From Streptomyces clavuligerus (GTDB lineage Bacteria > Actinomycetota > Actinomycetes > Streptomycetales > Streptomycetaceae), in the NCBI RefSeq assembly GCF_005519465.1, contig NZ_CP027858.1:62001-126000 (forward strand): a stretch of DNA of 64,000 nucleotides, written 5' to 3'. The notes under the pieces are model-generated. The model was given only the letters and a program-made list of their open reading frames with translations, had not been told where the DNA came from and ran no database searches. Of this stretch, positions 17,964 to 27,099 are shown piece by piece (the stretch's first letter is position 1; the number at the start of each line of letters is the position of its first letter). The position numbers were made by a program, and so were the translations under genes.

Positions 17964-19916
17964 TCAGGCCCTGCCGTCGAACCTGAGGACGGTGGTGAAC
18001 CCCCGCGTGCCGTCGGCGAAGCCGGTGCCGAGCAGCGTGGTGGCGGGTTCCTTGCGTCCGAAACCGGCGGAGTACCAGCCCAGCGGCGGGGCGGTCTCGC
18101 CGCGGTGCGCCCGCCAGTGGAGCTGCCCCGGCAGGTCGAGCACGGCGGAGCGGTCCTCGCCGTCCCGGGTCCAGGTGAGCCGGGCCCGGTTCCCCGCCAG
18201 CTCCGCGGTGATCGCGGGCCCGAGGTGGAAGGCCAGGCCCGCGGCCCGGCGCGGGCCGCCGCGCACCTCGTCGACCACGCGCAGCTCCCGGCTCGCGGCG
18301 GTCAGCTCCACCCGGCGGCGGTGCACGGAGGGCCGGTAGCCGTCGTGTTCGGCGCACCAGCGGGCCACTGGCCCGTCGGACGGCTCGACCGCCAGGACCC
18401 GGCTGCGGGCCTGCCGGGTCCACAGGAACGGGCCGCCGGATGCGGACTGGTCGGCGCCGTCGAGCCGCAGGGTGTTGTGGCCGAGGGTCGAGCGGAAGTA
18501 CCGCCGCCACTCTGGCTGGCCGTGGTAGCAGAACGTCCCCGGGTCGGCGAGGATGTCGACCCCGTCGTGCCGGACCTCCACGGACAGCGCGTCGGCGTGG
18601 GCGTGCGCGGCGATGGACAGGAAGCCGTGCGGACCGCCGTCGCAGCGGCACCAGATCTCCCCGGGGCCGCGCAGGACGGTCAGCCCCGCGTCGGCGAAGT
18701 GGGCCGGCCGGTGCGCGGGACGGGTCACCGGCGGCGCCGCGGGCCGGATGAGCGCGGTCAGCAGCGGGGTGCGCACATCGGTGCCGGTGACCTCGGGCCA
18801 CCAGGCGAGCCGGCCGAACACGGCGTCCCCGGTGGCCAGCAGCGAGGCCCAGCGGTCGGTGCCCGCGCCGTCCACGACCAGTCCGTGCCCGTCGTCCGCG
18901 TCGCCCTGGCGCGGTGGCCGCAGCCGGTTGTCCACGACGGCCGCGAGGGCGTCCGTCATGCGCAGCAGGACCTGCCGGACGGAGGCGGGGACCGGCACAC
19001 CGGCGGTGTCCGCCTCGGCCACCGCGGCGAGGCCGAGTTCCAGGACGAGTCCGTGGTACTCGGTGGCCAGCTCGCGGTTGAGGCCGGAGTCGAAGGTGTT
19101 GTTCCGCAGCTGCCGTTCCAGCGACCGCAGCGCGTCGGCGCGCCAGCGCGCCGATTCGGGGAACCATCCGAACGCGCAGGCCGCGGCGGTCTGTCCGGCG
19201 GCCTCGGCGATGATGTGGTTGTTCGCGGAGGACCCCCGGCTGGGGAAGGCGGCCAGCCAGCGCTGATGGTGCCAGATCTGGTGCAGCGCGGCCGGGTTGT
19301 CCTCGAACAGCCCGGCCGCGCCCGGCCAGCCGTCGAGCAGTCGGCGGGTCCACACCCAGGACAGCAGCCGGATGCCCAGCTCGATGCCGCTGGTCCAGTG
19401 CACCCCGCGCAGCGGCGGGTTCGCCGCCCACCAGGACCGCAGATGTCCGGCGACGCGCTCGGCGTACCGCTCGTTCCCGGTGAGCGCGTAGGCGGCGGCG
19501 AGCACGGTCAGGTGCTGGTGCCGGGACGGCTCCCAGATCTGTTTGATGTCGCCGACGGCGTCCTCGTCGCGGTACGGCAGGTCGAAGGCGTGGCCCGCCG
19601 GGGCGCGGCGGCCGGTCTTCGGGTCGTACCACCAGTCCGGGTCGGCCAGGTCGTGGCGGTCCACCCCGAAGTACCGGGCGTGCCCGTCCATCAGCCGGTC
19701 CGCCGTGGCGACGAGGCGTTTCACGGCGTCCGGCGGGACCGCGGCGACCGTCCCGGCGGGCAGGACCGCGGTGAACCGGGCGCCGTCGGGGACCGGGCAG
19801 CCGGGCGGGTCCGACCGCCATCGCCTGCGCCGTACGGCGTCGGCCGCCCGGCCGCCGACCTCCCTCGGTCCCATCCGGGACAGCCGCCGCAGATACCAGC
19901 CCATGTCCATGGTCAT
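17964..19916 (-). CDS. Heparinase II/III-family polysaccharide lyase
   Basis: Lyase-like protein of 650 residues with the two-part structure of heparinase II/III and related alginate lyases. An N-terminal alpha-toroid (about residues 70-340; LPYRDEDAVGDIKQIWEPSR, NNHIIAEAAG) is followed by a C-terminal beta-domain (about 365-645; HAHADALSVEV, DPGTFCYHG, STLGHNTL). The paired His residues in the NNH and HAHAD motifs are where the family places catalytic or metal residues. No signal peptide is visible, as in polysaccharide-cluster members, which may edit the polymer or have another role. It acts on uronic-acid polymers in known relatives and sits in an operon with an AlgD-like dehydrogenase. 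ATG 19916 overlaps the oxidoreductase stop. Confidence 0.87.
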   Translation of the reverse strand: MTMDMGWYLRRLSRMGPREVGGRAADAVRRRRWRSDPPGCPVPDGARFTAVLPAGTVAAVPPDAVKRLVATADRLMDGHARYFGVDRHDLADPDWWYDPKTGRRAPAGHAFDLPYRDEDAVGDIKQIWEPSRHQHLTVLAAAYALTGNERYAERVAGHLRSWWAANPPLRGVHWTSGIELGIRLLSWVWTRRLLDGWPGAAGLFEDNPAALHQIWHHQRWLAAFPSRGSSANNHIIAEAAGQTAAACAFGWFPESARWRADALRSLERQLRNNTFDSGLNRELATEYHGLVLELGLAAVAEADTAGVPVPASVRQVLLRMTDALAAVVDNRLRPPRQGDADDGHGLVVDGAGTDRWASLLATGDAVFGRLAWWPEVTGTDVRTPLLTALIRPAAPPVTRPAHRPAHFADAGLTVLRGPGEIWCRCDGGPHGFLSIAAHAHADALSVEVRHDGVDILADPGTFCYHGQPEWRRYFRSTLGHNTLRLDGADQSASGGPFLWTRQARSRVLAVEPSDGPVARWCAEHDGYRPSVHRRRVELTAASRELRVVDEVRGGPRRAAGLAFHLGPAITAELAGNRARLTWTRDGEDRSAVLDLPGQLHWRAHRGETAPPLGWYSAGFGRKEPATTLLGTGFADGTRGFTTVLRFDGRA

Positions 19917-22102
19917 CGCGCTCTCGCCAGGGTCACCGGCGCGCCGCTGACGAGACCGTCCCGTACCGCGAGGGTGGCCGCCGTGGTGGCGGCCAGCGAC
20001 TCCAGCGGCACCGGCATCGGCCCGCCGGTCCGCAGCGCCCTGATGAACGCGGCCAGTTGGGCGGACTGGCCCTTGTCCCGGGCCTGGGGCAGCCGGGGGC
20101 CGGCCCACCGCTTGCGGCGGTCGTCGTACACGGCGGCACGGACGAAGTCGTCGAGGCGCAGCACCTTGCCGTCGGCGACCAGGTCCAGCGTCTCCTTGGG
20201 GAAGCCGGGGGCGCCGGTGGTGACATAGCTGACGGTGGCGGTGGACCCGTCGGGGTAGCCGAGCACGATCTGGAGGTCCTCGGTGCCGGGGGTGGCGACC
20301 GCGTACACCGACACCGGGTCGGCTCCGAGCAGCCAGCTCGCCGTGTCGATGAAGTGGCCGCCCTCGCCCGCGAACCGGGAGCCCTCGGTGTCCTGGCGGA
20401 GGTACCAGCTCCCGTGGTCCAGCCGGCCCGCGTTGACGAGGTAGCGCAGGCTCGCCGGTCCGCTCCGGGTGCCGAACCGGGTGCGTGCCTCGTTCAGCAG
20501 CGGCGCGAACCGGCGGTTGAAGCCCACCTGGAGCCGGTCGTTGCCGGACTCCTCCACCGCGGCGAGCACCCCGGCCAGCTCGTCCTGGTCGAGCGCCAGC
20601 GGCTTCTCCACGAACACCGCCTTGCCCGCGAGCAGCGCTCTTCGGGTCAGGTCGGCGTGGGAGCTGTGCCGGGTGACCACGAACACGGCGTCGACGGCCG
20701 GGTCCCCGAGCACGGTGTCGAGGTCGGTGGTCGCCCGGGCGAAGCCGAACTTCCGCCGTGCGTTGGCCCCGGACAGCGCCGTCGTGGTGACGACGGCGGA
20801 CAGCTCGACGCCGTCGCGCCGCGCCAGGTGCGGCAGCAGCATCGAGGTGGCGTAGTTTCCGGCGCCGACGAAGGCCAGCCGGACCGGCGCCCCGCCGGTC
20901 CCGGTCGCGGCGGGCGCCGCTCCGCTCCTCCTGACGGCGGGGACGGCCACCGCCGGGGCGGCCTTCGGCTCCTCGGTGTGCCCGGGGTAGCGGAACAGCA
21001 CGGCCACGGCCTCCAGTTCGCCGTCCTTCAGCCGCCGATAGGTCTCCACGGCGTCGTCGAAGCCGGCGATGTGGGAGATCAGGGGCTCCACGTCGACACC
21101 GCCCCGGGCGGTGAGGTCGAGGAAGCAGGCCAGGTTGCGGCGCTCGGTCCAGCGCACATACCCGATCGGGTAGTCCCGTCCCTCCAGCTCGTACTCCGGG
21201 TCGTAGCGCCCGGGCCCGTAGCTGCGGGAGAACCGGACGTCCAGCTCCTTCTCGTAGTACGCGTTCCACGGCAGGTCCAGTCGGCACTTGCCGATGTCGA
21301 CGACCCGGCCCCGGTCCCGGCTCAGCCGGGCGGCGAGTTCGACGGGCTGGTTGCTGCCGCCGCCCGCGGCCAGATACACCTGGTCCACCCCGTGGCCGTC
21401 GGTCAGCTCGGCGACGGCCGCCGCCACGGCCGTGGACGCGGGATCGCCGCAGGCGGCGGCGCCCAGGCGGGCGGCGAGCGCGCAGCGCGCCGGGTCGGGG
21501 TCGACGCCGACGACCCGGACCCCGGAGGCGGTGAGGAGCTGCGCCACGAGCTGTCCGATCAGCCCGAGGCCGATGACCAGCGCCACCTCTCCGAGCTGCG
21601 GTTCACCCCGGCGGACGCCCTGAAGGGCGATCGATCCGACGGTGCCGAAGGCCGCGTGGCGCGGCGCGAGGCCGTCCGGCACCCGGGCGAAGAGGTTCTT
21701 CGGCACCCAGTTCAGCTCGGCGTGGAGCGCGTGCTCATTGCCCGCGCAGGCCACGAGGTCGCCGGCCTTCACCTCGTCGACCCCGGCGCCGACCTCCTCG
21801 ACCACCCCGCACAGCGAGTAGCCCAGCGGGGTGTACGAGTCCAGCTTGCCCATCACCTTGCGGTAGGTGGCGGGCACCCCGTTGACGGCCACGCTCTGCA
21901 TGACCTTGGCGACCTGGTCCGGCCGGGAGCGGGCCTTGCCGAGCATGGACATGCCCGCCTCGGACACCTTCATCAGCTCGGTCCCGGTGGAGATCAGCGA
22001 GTAGGCGCTGCGGACCAGCACACCGCCCGGTGCGCACCCCGGCTCCGGTACGTCGAGCAGCGCCAGCTCGCCGCTCTTGTAGTTCTGTACGACCTGTTTC
22101 AC
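19913..22102 (-). CDS. Bi-domain oxidoreductase (MDR dehydrogenase plus Gfo/Idh/MocA)
   Basis: Fusion of two NAD(P)-dependent oxidoreductases in 729 residues. Residues about 1-370 form a zinc-type medium-chain dehydrogenase (YSLISTGTELMKV, TPLGYSLCGVV, nucleotide-binding ALVIGLGLIGQLVAQLL). Residues about 410-725 form a Gfo/Idh/MocA dehydrogenase (RLAFVGAGNYATSMLLPHL, VFVEKPLALDQDEL, GGHFIDTASWLLG). The EKP motif carries the usual catalytic lysine. This fusion recurs next to heparinase-like genes in bacterial polysaccharide loci, where it may remodel a sugar or its substituent; the reaction is not established. It overlaps the heparinase gene by four bases. Confidence 0.9.
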   Translation of the reverse strand: MKQVVQNYKSGELALLDVPEPGCAPGGVLVRSAYSLISTGTELMKVSEAGMSMLGKARSRPDQVAKVMQSVAVNGVPATYRKVMGKLDSYTPLGYSLCGVVEEVGAGVDEVKAGDLVACAGNEHALHAELNWVPKNLFARVPDGLAPRHAAFGTVGSIALQGVRRGEPQLGEVALVIGLGLIGQLVAQLLTASGVRVVGVDPDPARCALAARLGAAACGDPASTAVAAAVAELTDGHGVDQVYLAAGGGSNQPVELAARLSRDRGRVVDIGKCRLDLPWNAYYEKELDVRFSRSYGPGRYDPEYELEGRDYPIGYVRWTERRNLACFLDLTARGGVDVEPLISHIAGFDDAVETYRRLKDGELEAVAVLFRYPGHTEEPKAAPAVAVPAVRRSGAAPAATGTGGAPVRLAFVGAGNYATSMLLPHLARRDGVELSAVVTTTALSGANARRKFGFARATTDLDTVLGDPAVDAVFVVTRHSSHADLTRRALLAGKAVFVEKPLALDQDELAGVLAAVEESGNDRLQVGFNRRFAPLLNEARTRFGTRSGPASLRYLVNAGRLDHGSWYLRQDTEGSRFAGEGGHFIDTASWLLGADPVSVYAVATPGTEDLQIVLGYPDGSTATVSYVTTGAPGFPKETLDLVADGKVLRLDDFVRAAVYDDRRKRWAGPRLPQARDKGQSAQLAAFIRALRTGGPMPVPLESLAATTAATLAVRDGLVSGAPVTLARAR

Positions 22103-22135
22103 CCGAGTTCCTCTTTCGTTCCGCTCACTACGCCC

Positions 22136-24064
22136 TCACGCCGCGTGGCTCCGGCCGGAGCCGGAGACCGCGTCGCGGTACCAGTACTCAAGGGTCAGCA
22201 CGTGCCACAGATGTTTGGAGAAGTCCCGCTGCCCGGCGGCGTCCTCGGCGACCATGCGCGCCAGGGCCTCGCGGCGCAGGAGGCCGGAGCGGACGAGGAC
22301 GCCGTCGTGCACCACCTCGCGCACCAGCGGTGCCAGGTCCCGGCTCATCCAGGCCCGCAGCGGGGCGCTGAACAGGCCCTTGGGCCGGTAGACGATCTCC
22401 CGGGGCAGGACCGAGACCGCCGCCTCCTTGAGGGCGGCCTTGCCCTGCCGTCCGACGATCTTGCGGTCGCCGGGTGTCGCGAACGCCGCCCTGACCACCT
22501 CGACGTCCACGTACGGCACCCGGACCTCGGTGGACGCGGCCATGCTCGACCGGTCGGTGTAGGCGAGGTTCAAACCCGGCAGGAACATCCGGGTGTCGCC
22601 CAGGCACATCCGGTTGACGAAGTCGTCGAGGTCGTTGTCCCGGTAGACGTCCGCGTGTTCGGTGAGGACGTCGTCGACCGTCCCCGCCAGGTCCGGATCG
22701 ACCAGGGCGAGCAGTTCGTCCCGGTCGTACATCGTGTAGCTGCGGCGGAACGCGGTCTCCTCCGGGAGGTCGGCGAAGGAGAGGAACCGCTTCGCGAAGC
22801 GCACCGACCGGTAGCCCCGGCGGGATGTGGCGACGGGCAGCCGGTCCACCGCCGCCGACAGGCCGCGCCGCAGGGGCCCCGGGACGCGCTGGTAGCGCAG
22901 GGCGAGCAGGTTGGCCAGGTGCTTGCGGTACCCGGCGAACAGCTCGTCGGCGCCCATGCCGGAGAGCATCACCTTGACCCCGGCCTCCCGGGCGGCCGAG
23001 CAGATCAGGAATGTGTTGATCGCGGCGGGGTCGCCGATCGGCTCGTCCAGGTGGTACGTCATCCTCGGCAGCAGGTCGAGCACCTGGGGGGAGATCTCGA
23101 TCTCCCGCAGGTCGATGCCGAACCGCCCGGCCACCCGGCGGGCGTGACGCAGGTCGTCGGGCATGGCCTCGAACATGGCGTCCTCGGCGCGGAAGCCGAT
23201 GGTGTAGGCGGAGATCCCGGGCCGGTGGCGGGCCGCCAGCGCGGTCAGATAGCTGGAGTCGAGGCCGCCGGAGAGGAAGGTCGCCACCGGTACGTCGGCG
23301 AGCAGATGGCGCCGGGTCGACTCCTCGACGACGGCGGCGAGGTCCGGGCGTTCCCCGGACCGGGCCCGCTCCTGGCCCTCGGCGGCGACGTCCTTGAGGT
23401 TCCAGAACCGGCCGCGGTCGACCCGGCCGTCGGCCCGGCACCGCAGCCAGCTCCCCGGCGGCAGCTTCTCCGCTCCGCGGAGCGCGCAGCGCGAGTCCGG
23501 CACCCAGTAGTAGAGCAGCGAGGCCACGAGCGCCCCGTGGTCCACGTCCAGCTTTCCGCCGGTGGCGGCGGCGAGCGCCTTGAGTTCGGAGGCGAAGATC
23601 AGGCCCGGGCCGCGCCGGAGCAGGAACAGCGGCTTGATGCCGAGCTGGTCGCGGACGAGGACCAGGTCACCGGTGCGTTCGTCGAAGACGCCGAACGCGA
23701 ACATGCCGCGCAGCCGGGGCAGGCAGGCGGTGCCCCAGCGGCGCCACGCCTCCAGCAGGACCTCGGTGTCGGAGGTGCCGCGGAAGCGCACTCCGGCGGC
23801 TGTCAGCTCGGCGCGGAGTTCGGGCGCGTTGTACAGCTCGCCGTTGTAGGTGAGGGCGAGGCCGTCGGAGACCATCGGCTGGGCGCCGGTCGCGGAGAGG
23901 TCGACGATCGCCAGCCGGCGGTGGCCGAAGTGCACCTCGCTGTCGCCGACGGGGTGGCTGTAGCGGCCCGACCCGTCCGGGCCGCGGTGGGTGAGGACTC
24001 CGGTGAGCCGGTCCGTCACCGCCTTCCCGTCCGGCCAGCGGTATGTGCCTGCGATGCCACACAT
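22136..24064 (-). CDS. asnB: Asparagine synthetase-type amidotransferase (glutamine-hydrolysing)
   Basis: Class II glutamine amidotransferase fused to an ATP-pyrophosphatase synthetase, 642 residues. The N-terminal Cys2 nucleophile (MCGIAGTYRW) and YNGELYNAPELR belong to the glutaminase domain (about 1-210). The synthetase domain has the PP-loop FLSGGLDSSYL (about 265) and GMGADELFAGYRKH (about 375). Within a polysaccharide operon, enzymes of this family often amidate uronic acids rather than aspartate, so conversion of a mannuronic-type carboxylate to an amide is a reasonable inference. It lies 33 bases after the bi-domain oxidoreductase in transcription order reversed, and 3 bases after the Wzz-like gene. 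Confidence 0.92.
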   Translation of the reverse strand: MCGIAGTYRWPDGKAVTDRLTGVLTHRGPDGSGRYSHPVGDSEVHFGHRRLAIVDLSATGAQPMVSDGLALTYNGELYNAPELRAELTAAGVRFRGTSDTEVLLEAWRRWGTACLPRLRGMFAFGVFDERTGDLVLVRDQLGIKPLFLLRRGPGLIFASELKALAAATGGKLDVDHGALVASLLYYWVPDSRCALRGAEKLPPGSWLRCRADGRVDRGRFWNLKDVAAEGQERARSGERPDLAAVVEESTRRHLLADVPVATFLSGGLDSSYLTALAARHRPGISAYTIGFRAEDAMFEAMPDDLRHARRVAGRFGIDLREIEISPQVLDLLPRMTYHLDEPIGDPAAINTFLICSAAREAGVKVMLSGMGADELFAGYRKHLANLLALRYQRVPGPLRRGLSAAVDRLPVATSRRGYRSVRFAKRFLSFADLPEETAFRRSYTMYDRDELLALVDPDLAGTVDDVLTEHADVYRDNDLDDFVNRMCLGDTRMFLPGLNLAYTDRSSMAASTEVRVPYVDVEVVRAAFATPGDRKIVGRQGKAALKEAAVSVLPREIVYRPKGLFSAPLRAWMSRDLAPLVREVVHDGVLVRSGLLRREALARMVAEDAAGQRDFSKHLWHVLTLEYWYRDAVSGSGRSHAA

Positions 24065-24067
24065 GTT

Positions 24068-25642
24068 CTACCGTGCCTCCTGCTCGCTGTCCGGGACCCG
24101 TGCGGCCCGCATCGCCGGCCGCTCGGTGCGCGGCGGGCCCGTTCTGTTCTGCCGGGGCGGGCGCTCGGCGCGCGGCGGGCCCGCCGTCCCGTACGGTGGG
24201 GTCGGCCGTTCGTCCCGGCCGTGCGGGGCGGCGTACGGCCCGTCCCAGAGCGTGCCGTCGGTCCGGTCCCGCGGGTCGGGGTCGATCAGCACCACGCCGA
24301 GCACCGGAATGCGCTGGTCGGCGAGTTGCCGTGCCACGGTGTGCAGCCAGGCGGCGCTGCCGTGCCCGGCCCGTACGACGAGGACGGTCCGGCTGCCGAG
24401 GTACTGGAGGTCGGTCCAGGCCGTGCCGGGCGCGACCGAGCCGACGCCGAGCCGGCGGGTCTGCTGCGGCAGGGACTCGGCGTCCGCGCCGCTGACCACG
24501 GCCGGGTCTTCGGGTCCCCGGCGGCCCGCGGCGAGTTCCGCGCCGGGCAGGCCGTCGACGACGGCCACCGGGCCGTCCGCCGCGAGCGCCGCGGCGACGT
24601 CGAGGGCGAGGGCGCCCGTGCCGCGCGCACAGCCGAGTTCCAGCAGCGACACCGGTTCCGCGCAGCCGCGCACGGTGCGGACGAGGGTGGTGGTGAGCCG
24701 TTCCCGGGCGGCCCGGGTCCGTCGGCGCCGCCACCGCCGGGGCCGGGGGCGGGGCGCCCCGGGCAGTTCCGCGATGACCGAGGCGCCCAGGTTCGCCGCG
24801 ATCTCCCGGCGCAGCACGGGGCGGTCCGCGACCACGGCGCCGACCGCGGCGAGCGCGAGCCCGAGCGCGAGCCCGAGGACGAGTCCGATGGCGGCGTTGG
24901 TGGCGGCGGCCCGGGGCAGGGAGTGCCGCACGGTGCGCGGGGCGTCCACGATCTGGGTACCGGCGGCGACCTGGGGCGCGCCGGTGCGGGCGTCCGCGGC
25001 GCGGCGGTCGAATTCGGCGATCCGCGAGTTGAGTTCGGCCCGGCGGGCGAAGAGCGACTCGATGTCCGCCGACGCGTTCGGGTCGCTTCGCGGTGGGCGG
25101 TTCCCGATGTCCCGGTTGACCCGGGCGAGTTCGTCCCGCATCCGGTCGCGTTCGTCGAGCAGGGCTTTGGCCTCGGCGTTCGCGGTCTGCCGCATCCGCC
25201 GTACATGGTCGGCGATGAACACGTCGGCCAGGGCCCGGGCGCGGGCCACCGCGTCCGGGCCGGTGTCGCCCGTCGCCTCGATCAGCAGCAGGTTGTTGGT
25301 CAGGCCGGTGCCCCGGTACTCCCGCAGGAACTCCGCCGGGTCCTCGGGGGAGGCGAGGGCCTTCAGGGCCCGGCCCGCGATCCGGGTGGTCTGGAGCAGG
25401 GCGATATCGGTGCGGATCAGGGTTCCGGTGTCGTTCGGCTGGTCCTCCTTGTGGATGACCAGCACCGTGGTCACGGCGGTCGGCGGCGGTCGCAGCAGGA
25501 CCGCCGCCGCGGGTCCGGCCAGCAGCCCCAGGAGCGCCAGCGCGTACCAGAGGCGGCGGCGTCTGCGGACCGCCACCACCAGCGCCTGGAGGTCCAGCAG
25601 CGGGGCGGCCGTCGACGGCTTCCCGGTCGTGCTCGTCGTCAC
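24068..25642 (-). CDS. Wzz-like chain-length protein with degenerate ATPase domain
   Basis: Membrane protein of 524 residues with the Wzz/Wzc layout. TM1 is at about 30-50 (LWYALALLGLLAGPAAAVLL) and TM2 at about 247-270, with a periplasmic coiled region between (heptad-rich MRDELARVNRDIG, ELNSRIAEFDRR). A cytoplasmic domain at about 315-455 follows the BY-kinase fold order, but its P-loop reads GCARGTGA without the GKS/T and its Walker A' region is VVDGLPG without the expected Asp. ATPase or kinase activity is therefore unlikely. The tail repeats Arg/Pro-rich RTGPPRTERP motifs. GTG 25642 overlaps the stop of a second Wzz-like gene, so the two are probably partners in chain-length control. Confidence 0.82.
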   Translation of the reverse strand: MTTSTTGKPSTAAPLLDLQALVVAVRRRRRLWYALALLGLLAGPAAAVLLRPPPTAVTTVLVIHKEDQPNDTGTLIRTDIALLQTTRIAGRALKALASPEDPAEFLREYRGTGLTNNLLLIEATGDTGPDAVARARALADVFIADHVRRMRQTANAEAKALLDERDRMRDELARVNRDIGNRPPRSDPNASADIESLFARRAELNSRIAEFDRRAADARTGAPQVAAGTQIVDAPRTVRHSLPRAAATNAAIGLVLGLALGLALAAVGAVVADRPVLRREIAANLGASVIAELPGAPRPRPRRWRRRRTRAARERLTTTLVRTVRGCAEPVSLLELGCARGTGALALDVAAALAADGPVAVVDGLPGAELAAGRRGPEDPAVVSGADAESLPQQTRRLGVGSVAPGTAWTDLQYLGSRTVLVVRAGHGSAAWLHTVARQLADQRIPVLGVVLIDPDPRDRTDGTLWDGPYAAPHGRDERPTPPYGTAGPPRAERPPRQNRTGPPRTERPAMRAARVPDSEQEAR

Positions 25643-27099
25643 TCCGGCTCCCCTGTCGTGCGGCCGGGCGCCGCGGGTGCCGTCGCGGCGGTGTCCGAAG
25701 GGCGGTCGGCGGCCCGCGCCGGACGGGCCCGGACCGCGCCGGCGACGACGGTGCCGACGATGTCGTGTCCGCTGTCCGCGCACGCCTCGGCGATACCGCC
25801 GAGTTCCGCGGCGGTCCAGTGGCCCGCGCTGAGCACGACCACGGCGCCGGACTCGGTGCCGCGGTCCGGGACCATCGGCCGGTCCACCGCGACCTCCACG
25901 ACCCGCAGCAGGGGGTATCCGCCGCTCGCCGGGGCCGGGTCGCCGGGCAGCCCGCCCCCGGCCTCCGCGAGGAGTTGCCCGGCGGCCCGGCGGGCGGTCT
26001 CGTCGCGGTCCGGTACGACGACCAGCAGCCGCCGGGGGCCGGGGGCCTGGTCCCGGAGGCGGGCGCACACCCGCCGGTAGCGGACGCGCCGTCCGGCCTC
26101 GTCGCCGGAGGTCCGCGGGGTCGGCAGGTCCCACCGGGTGTCGACGCCGAGCAGTCGGCGGGTCCAGGCGCGCGGGCCGCCGCCCGCCGTCCCGTGCGCG
26201 CCCCGTCCACCGGGGACGTCGACGGTGCCCAGCAGGGCCGAGCCCAGCGCCGCCGCGATCTCCGGTTCGGTGCGCAGCCTGCGGTTGACCCGTGCGGCGG
26301 CGAGGTGGCCGATGACCGCGGACAGGAGGAACAGCAGGGCCCCGGCGGCGATGAGCTGGGGCCGCGTCGGCGGCACCGCGCCGGTGGGCCGGTCCGCCGG
26401 TGCCATGACGACCATGCCGGTCCTGCCGTTCGCCGGGTCGGCCTCGTCCAGCTTCTTCATGGCCGTCTCCAGCGCGGTGAGCAGCTTGGCGAGGGTGGTG
26501 CGGGCCTGCACGCTCTCCACGGTCCGGCCCGGGTCGGCCGCCTCGGCCAGTTCGGTGATGCGGCGGTCGGTCTCCAGGACCTTGCGCCGCAGCGCCTCGG
26601 CTCCCGTGGCCGCTTCGGGGTCGGTGCCCTCGCCCGTGAGCCGCGCGGCGAAGGCGACGAACTCCCGGGCCGTGCGGTCGGCGAGCCGCTGTGCGCGCTC
26701 CGGGGTGTCGGCCGTGCCGGAGATCTTGATGATGTTCCCGTCGGTGGGTCTGGCGCTCACCCGCTCCCGCAGTTCGCTGCCGCTGACGCCCTTCCAGCCG
26801 AGCGCGGCGGCCGTGCGGTCGACGACCGCCGACATGGTCGCGATCTCCACCTGGGTCAGCAGCTCGCGTTCCTCCCACTGCCCCGACAGCAGGACCGGCG
26901 CCGAGGCCGTGTAGCGCGGCGGGAACAGGACGGAGGTGCCGTAGCCGACGAGCGCGCCCACCACGGTGAGGAGGGTGAGGAGCCGTCGGCGCCGACGGAG
27001 AATCCGCCCGATCGTGGCCAGGCGTATCGTGTCATCGCTCAACGGTGCGGTCGCTTCCCTGTCCGGACCGGGTCGCCGGCCGCCCCGGGGTGCGGTCAC
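25639..27099 (-). CDS. Second Wzz-like chain-length protein
   Basis: Two-TM protein of up to 486 residues. TM1 is at about 39-58 (LLTLLTVVGALVGYGTSVLF), a Wzz-type periplasmic domain begins RYTASAPVLLSGQWEER, and TM2 is at about 248-268 (LIAAGALLFLLSAVIGHLA). The cytoplasmic part (about 330-470) has alternating beta-strands (LLVVVPDRDE, AVVVLSAGHW) that follow a BY-kinase-like fold, yet no P-loop is present. It would set polymer length together with the downstream Wzz-like protein. The GTG at 27099 makes a 68-base overlap with the glycosyltransferase; a TTG at 27042, giving an 11-base overlap, is an alternative start. Confidence 0.78.
   Translation of the reverse strand: MTAPRGGRRPGPDREATAPLSDDTIRLATIGRILRRRRRLLTLLTVVGALVGYGTSVLFPPRYTASAPVLLSGQWEERELLTQVEIATMSAVVDRTAAALGWKGVSGSELRERVSARPTDGNIIKISGTADTPERAQRLADRTAREFVAFAARLTGEGTDPEAATGAEALRRKVLETDRRITELAEAADPGRTVESVQARTTLAKLLTALETAMKKLDEADPANGRTGMVVMAPADRPTGAVPPTRPQLIAAGALLFLLSAVIGHLAAARVNRRLRTEPEIAAALGSALLGTVDVPGGRGAHGTAGGGPRAWTRRLLGVDTRWDLPTPRTSGDEAGRRVRYRRVCARLRDQAPGPRRLLVVVPDRDETARRAAGQLLAEAGGGLPGDPAPASGGYPLLRVVEVAVDRPMVPDRGTESGAVVVLSAGHWTAAELGGIAEACADSGHDIVGTVVAGAVRARPARAADRPSDTAATAPAAPGRTTGEPE

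Noticed and set aside
20057..26080. 2007-codon plus-strand open frame.
   Set aside because: It lies antisense to five well-supported minus-strand genes and has only Gly/Arg/Val-rich shadow sequence.
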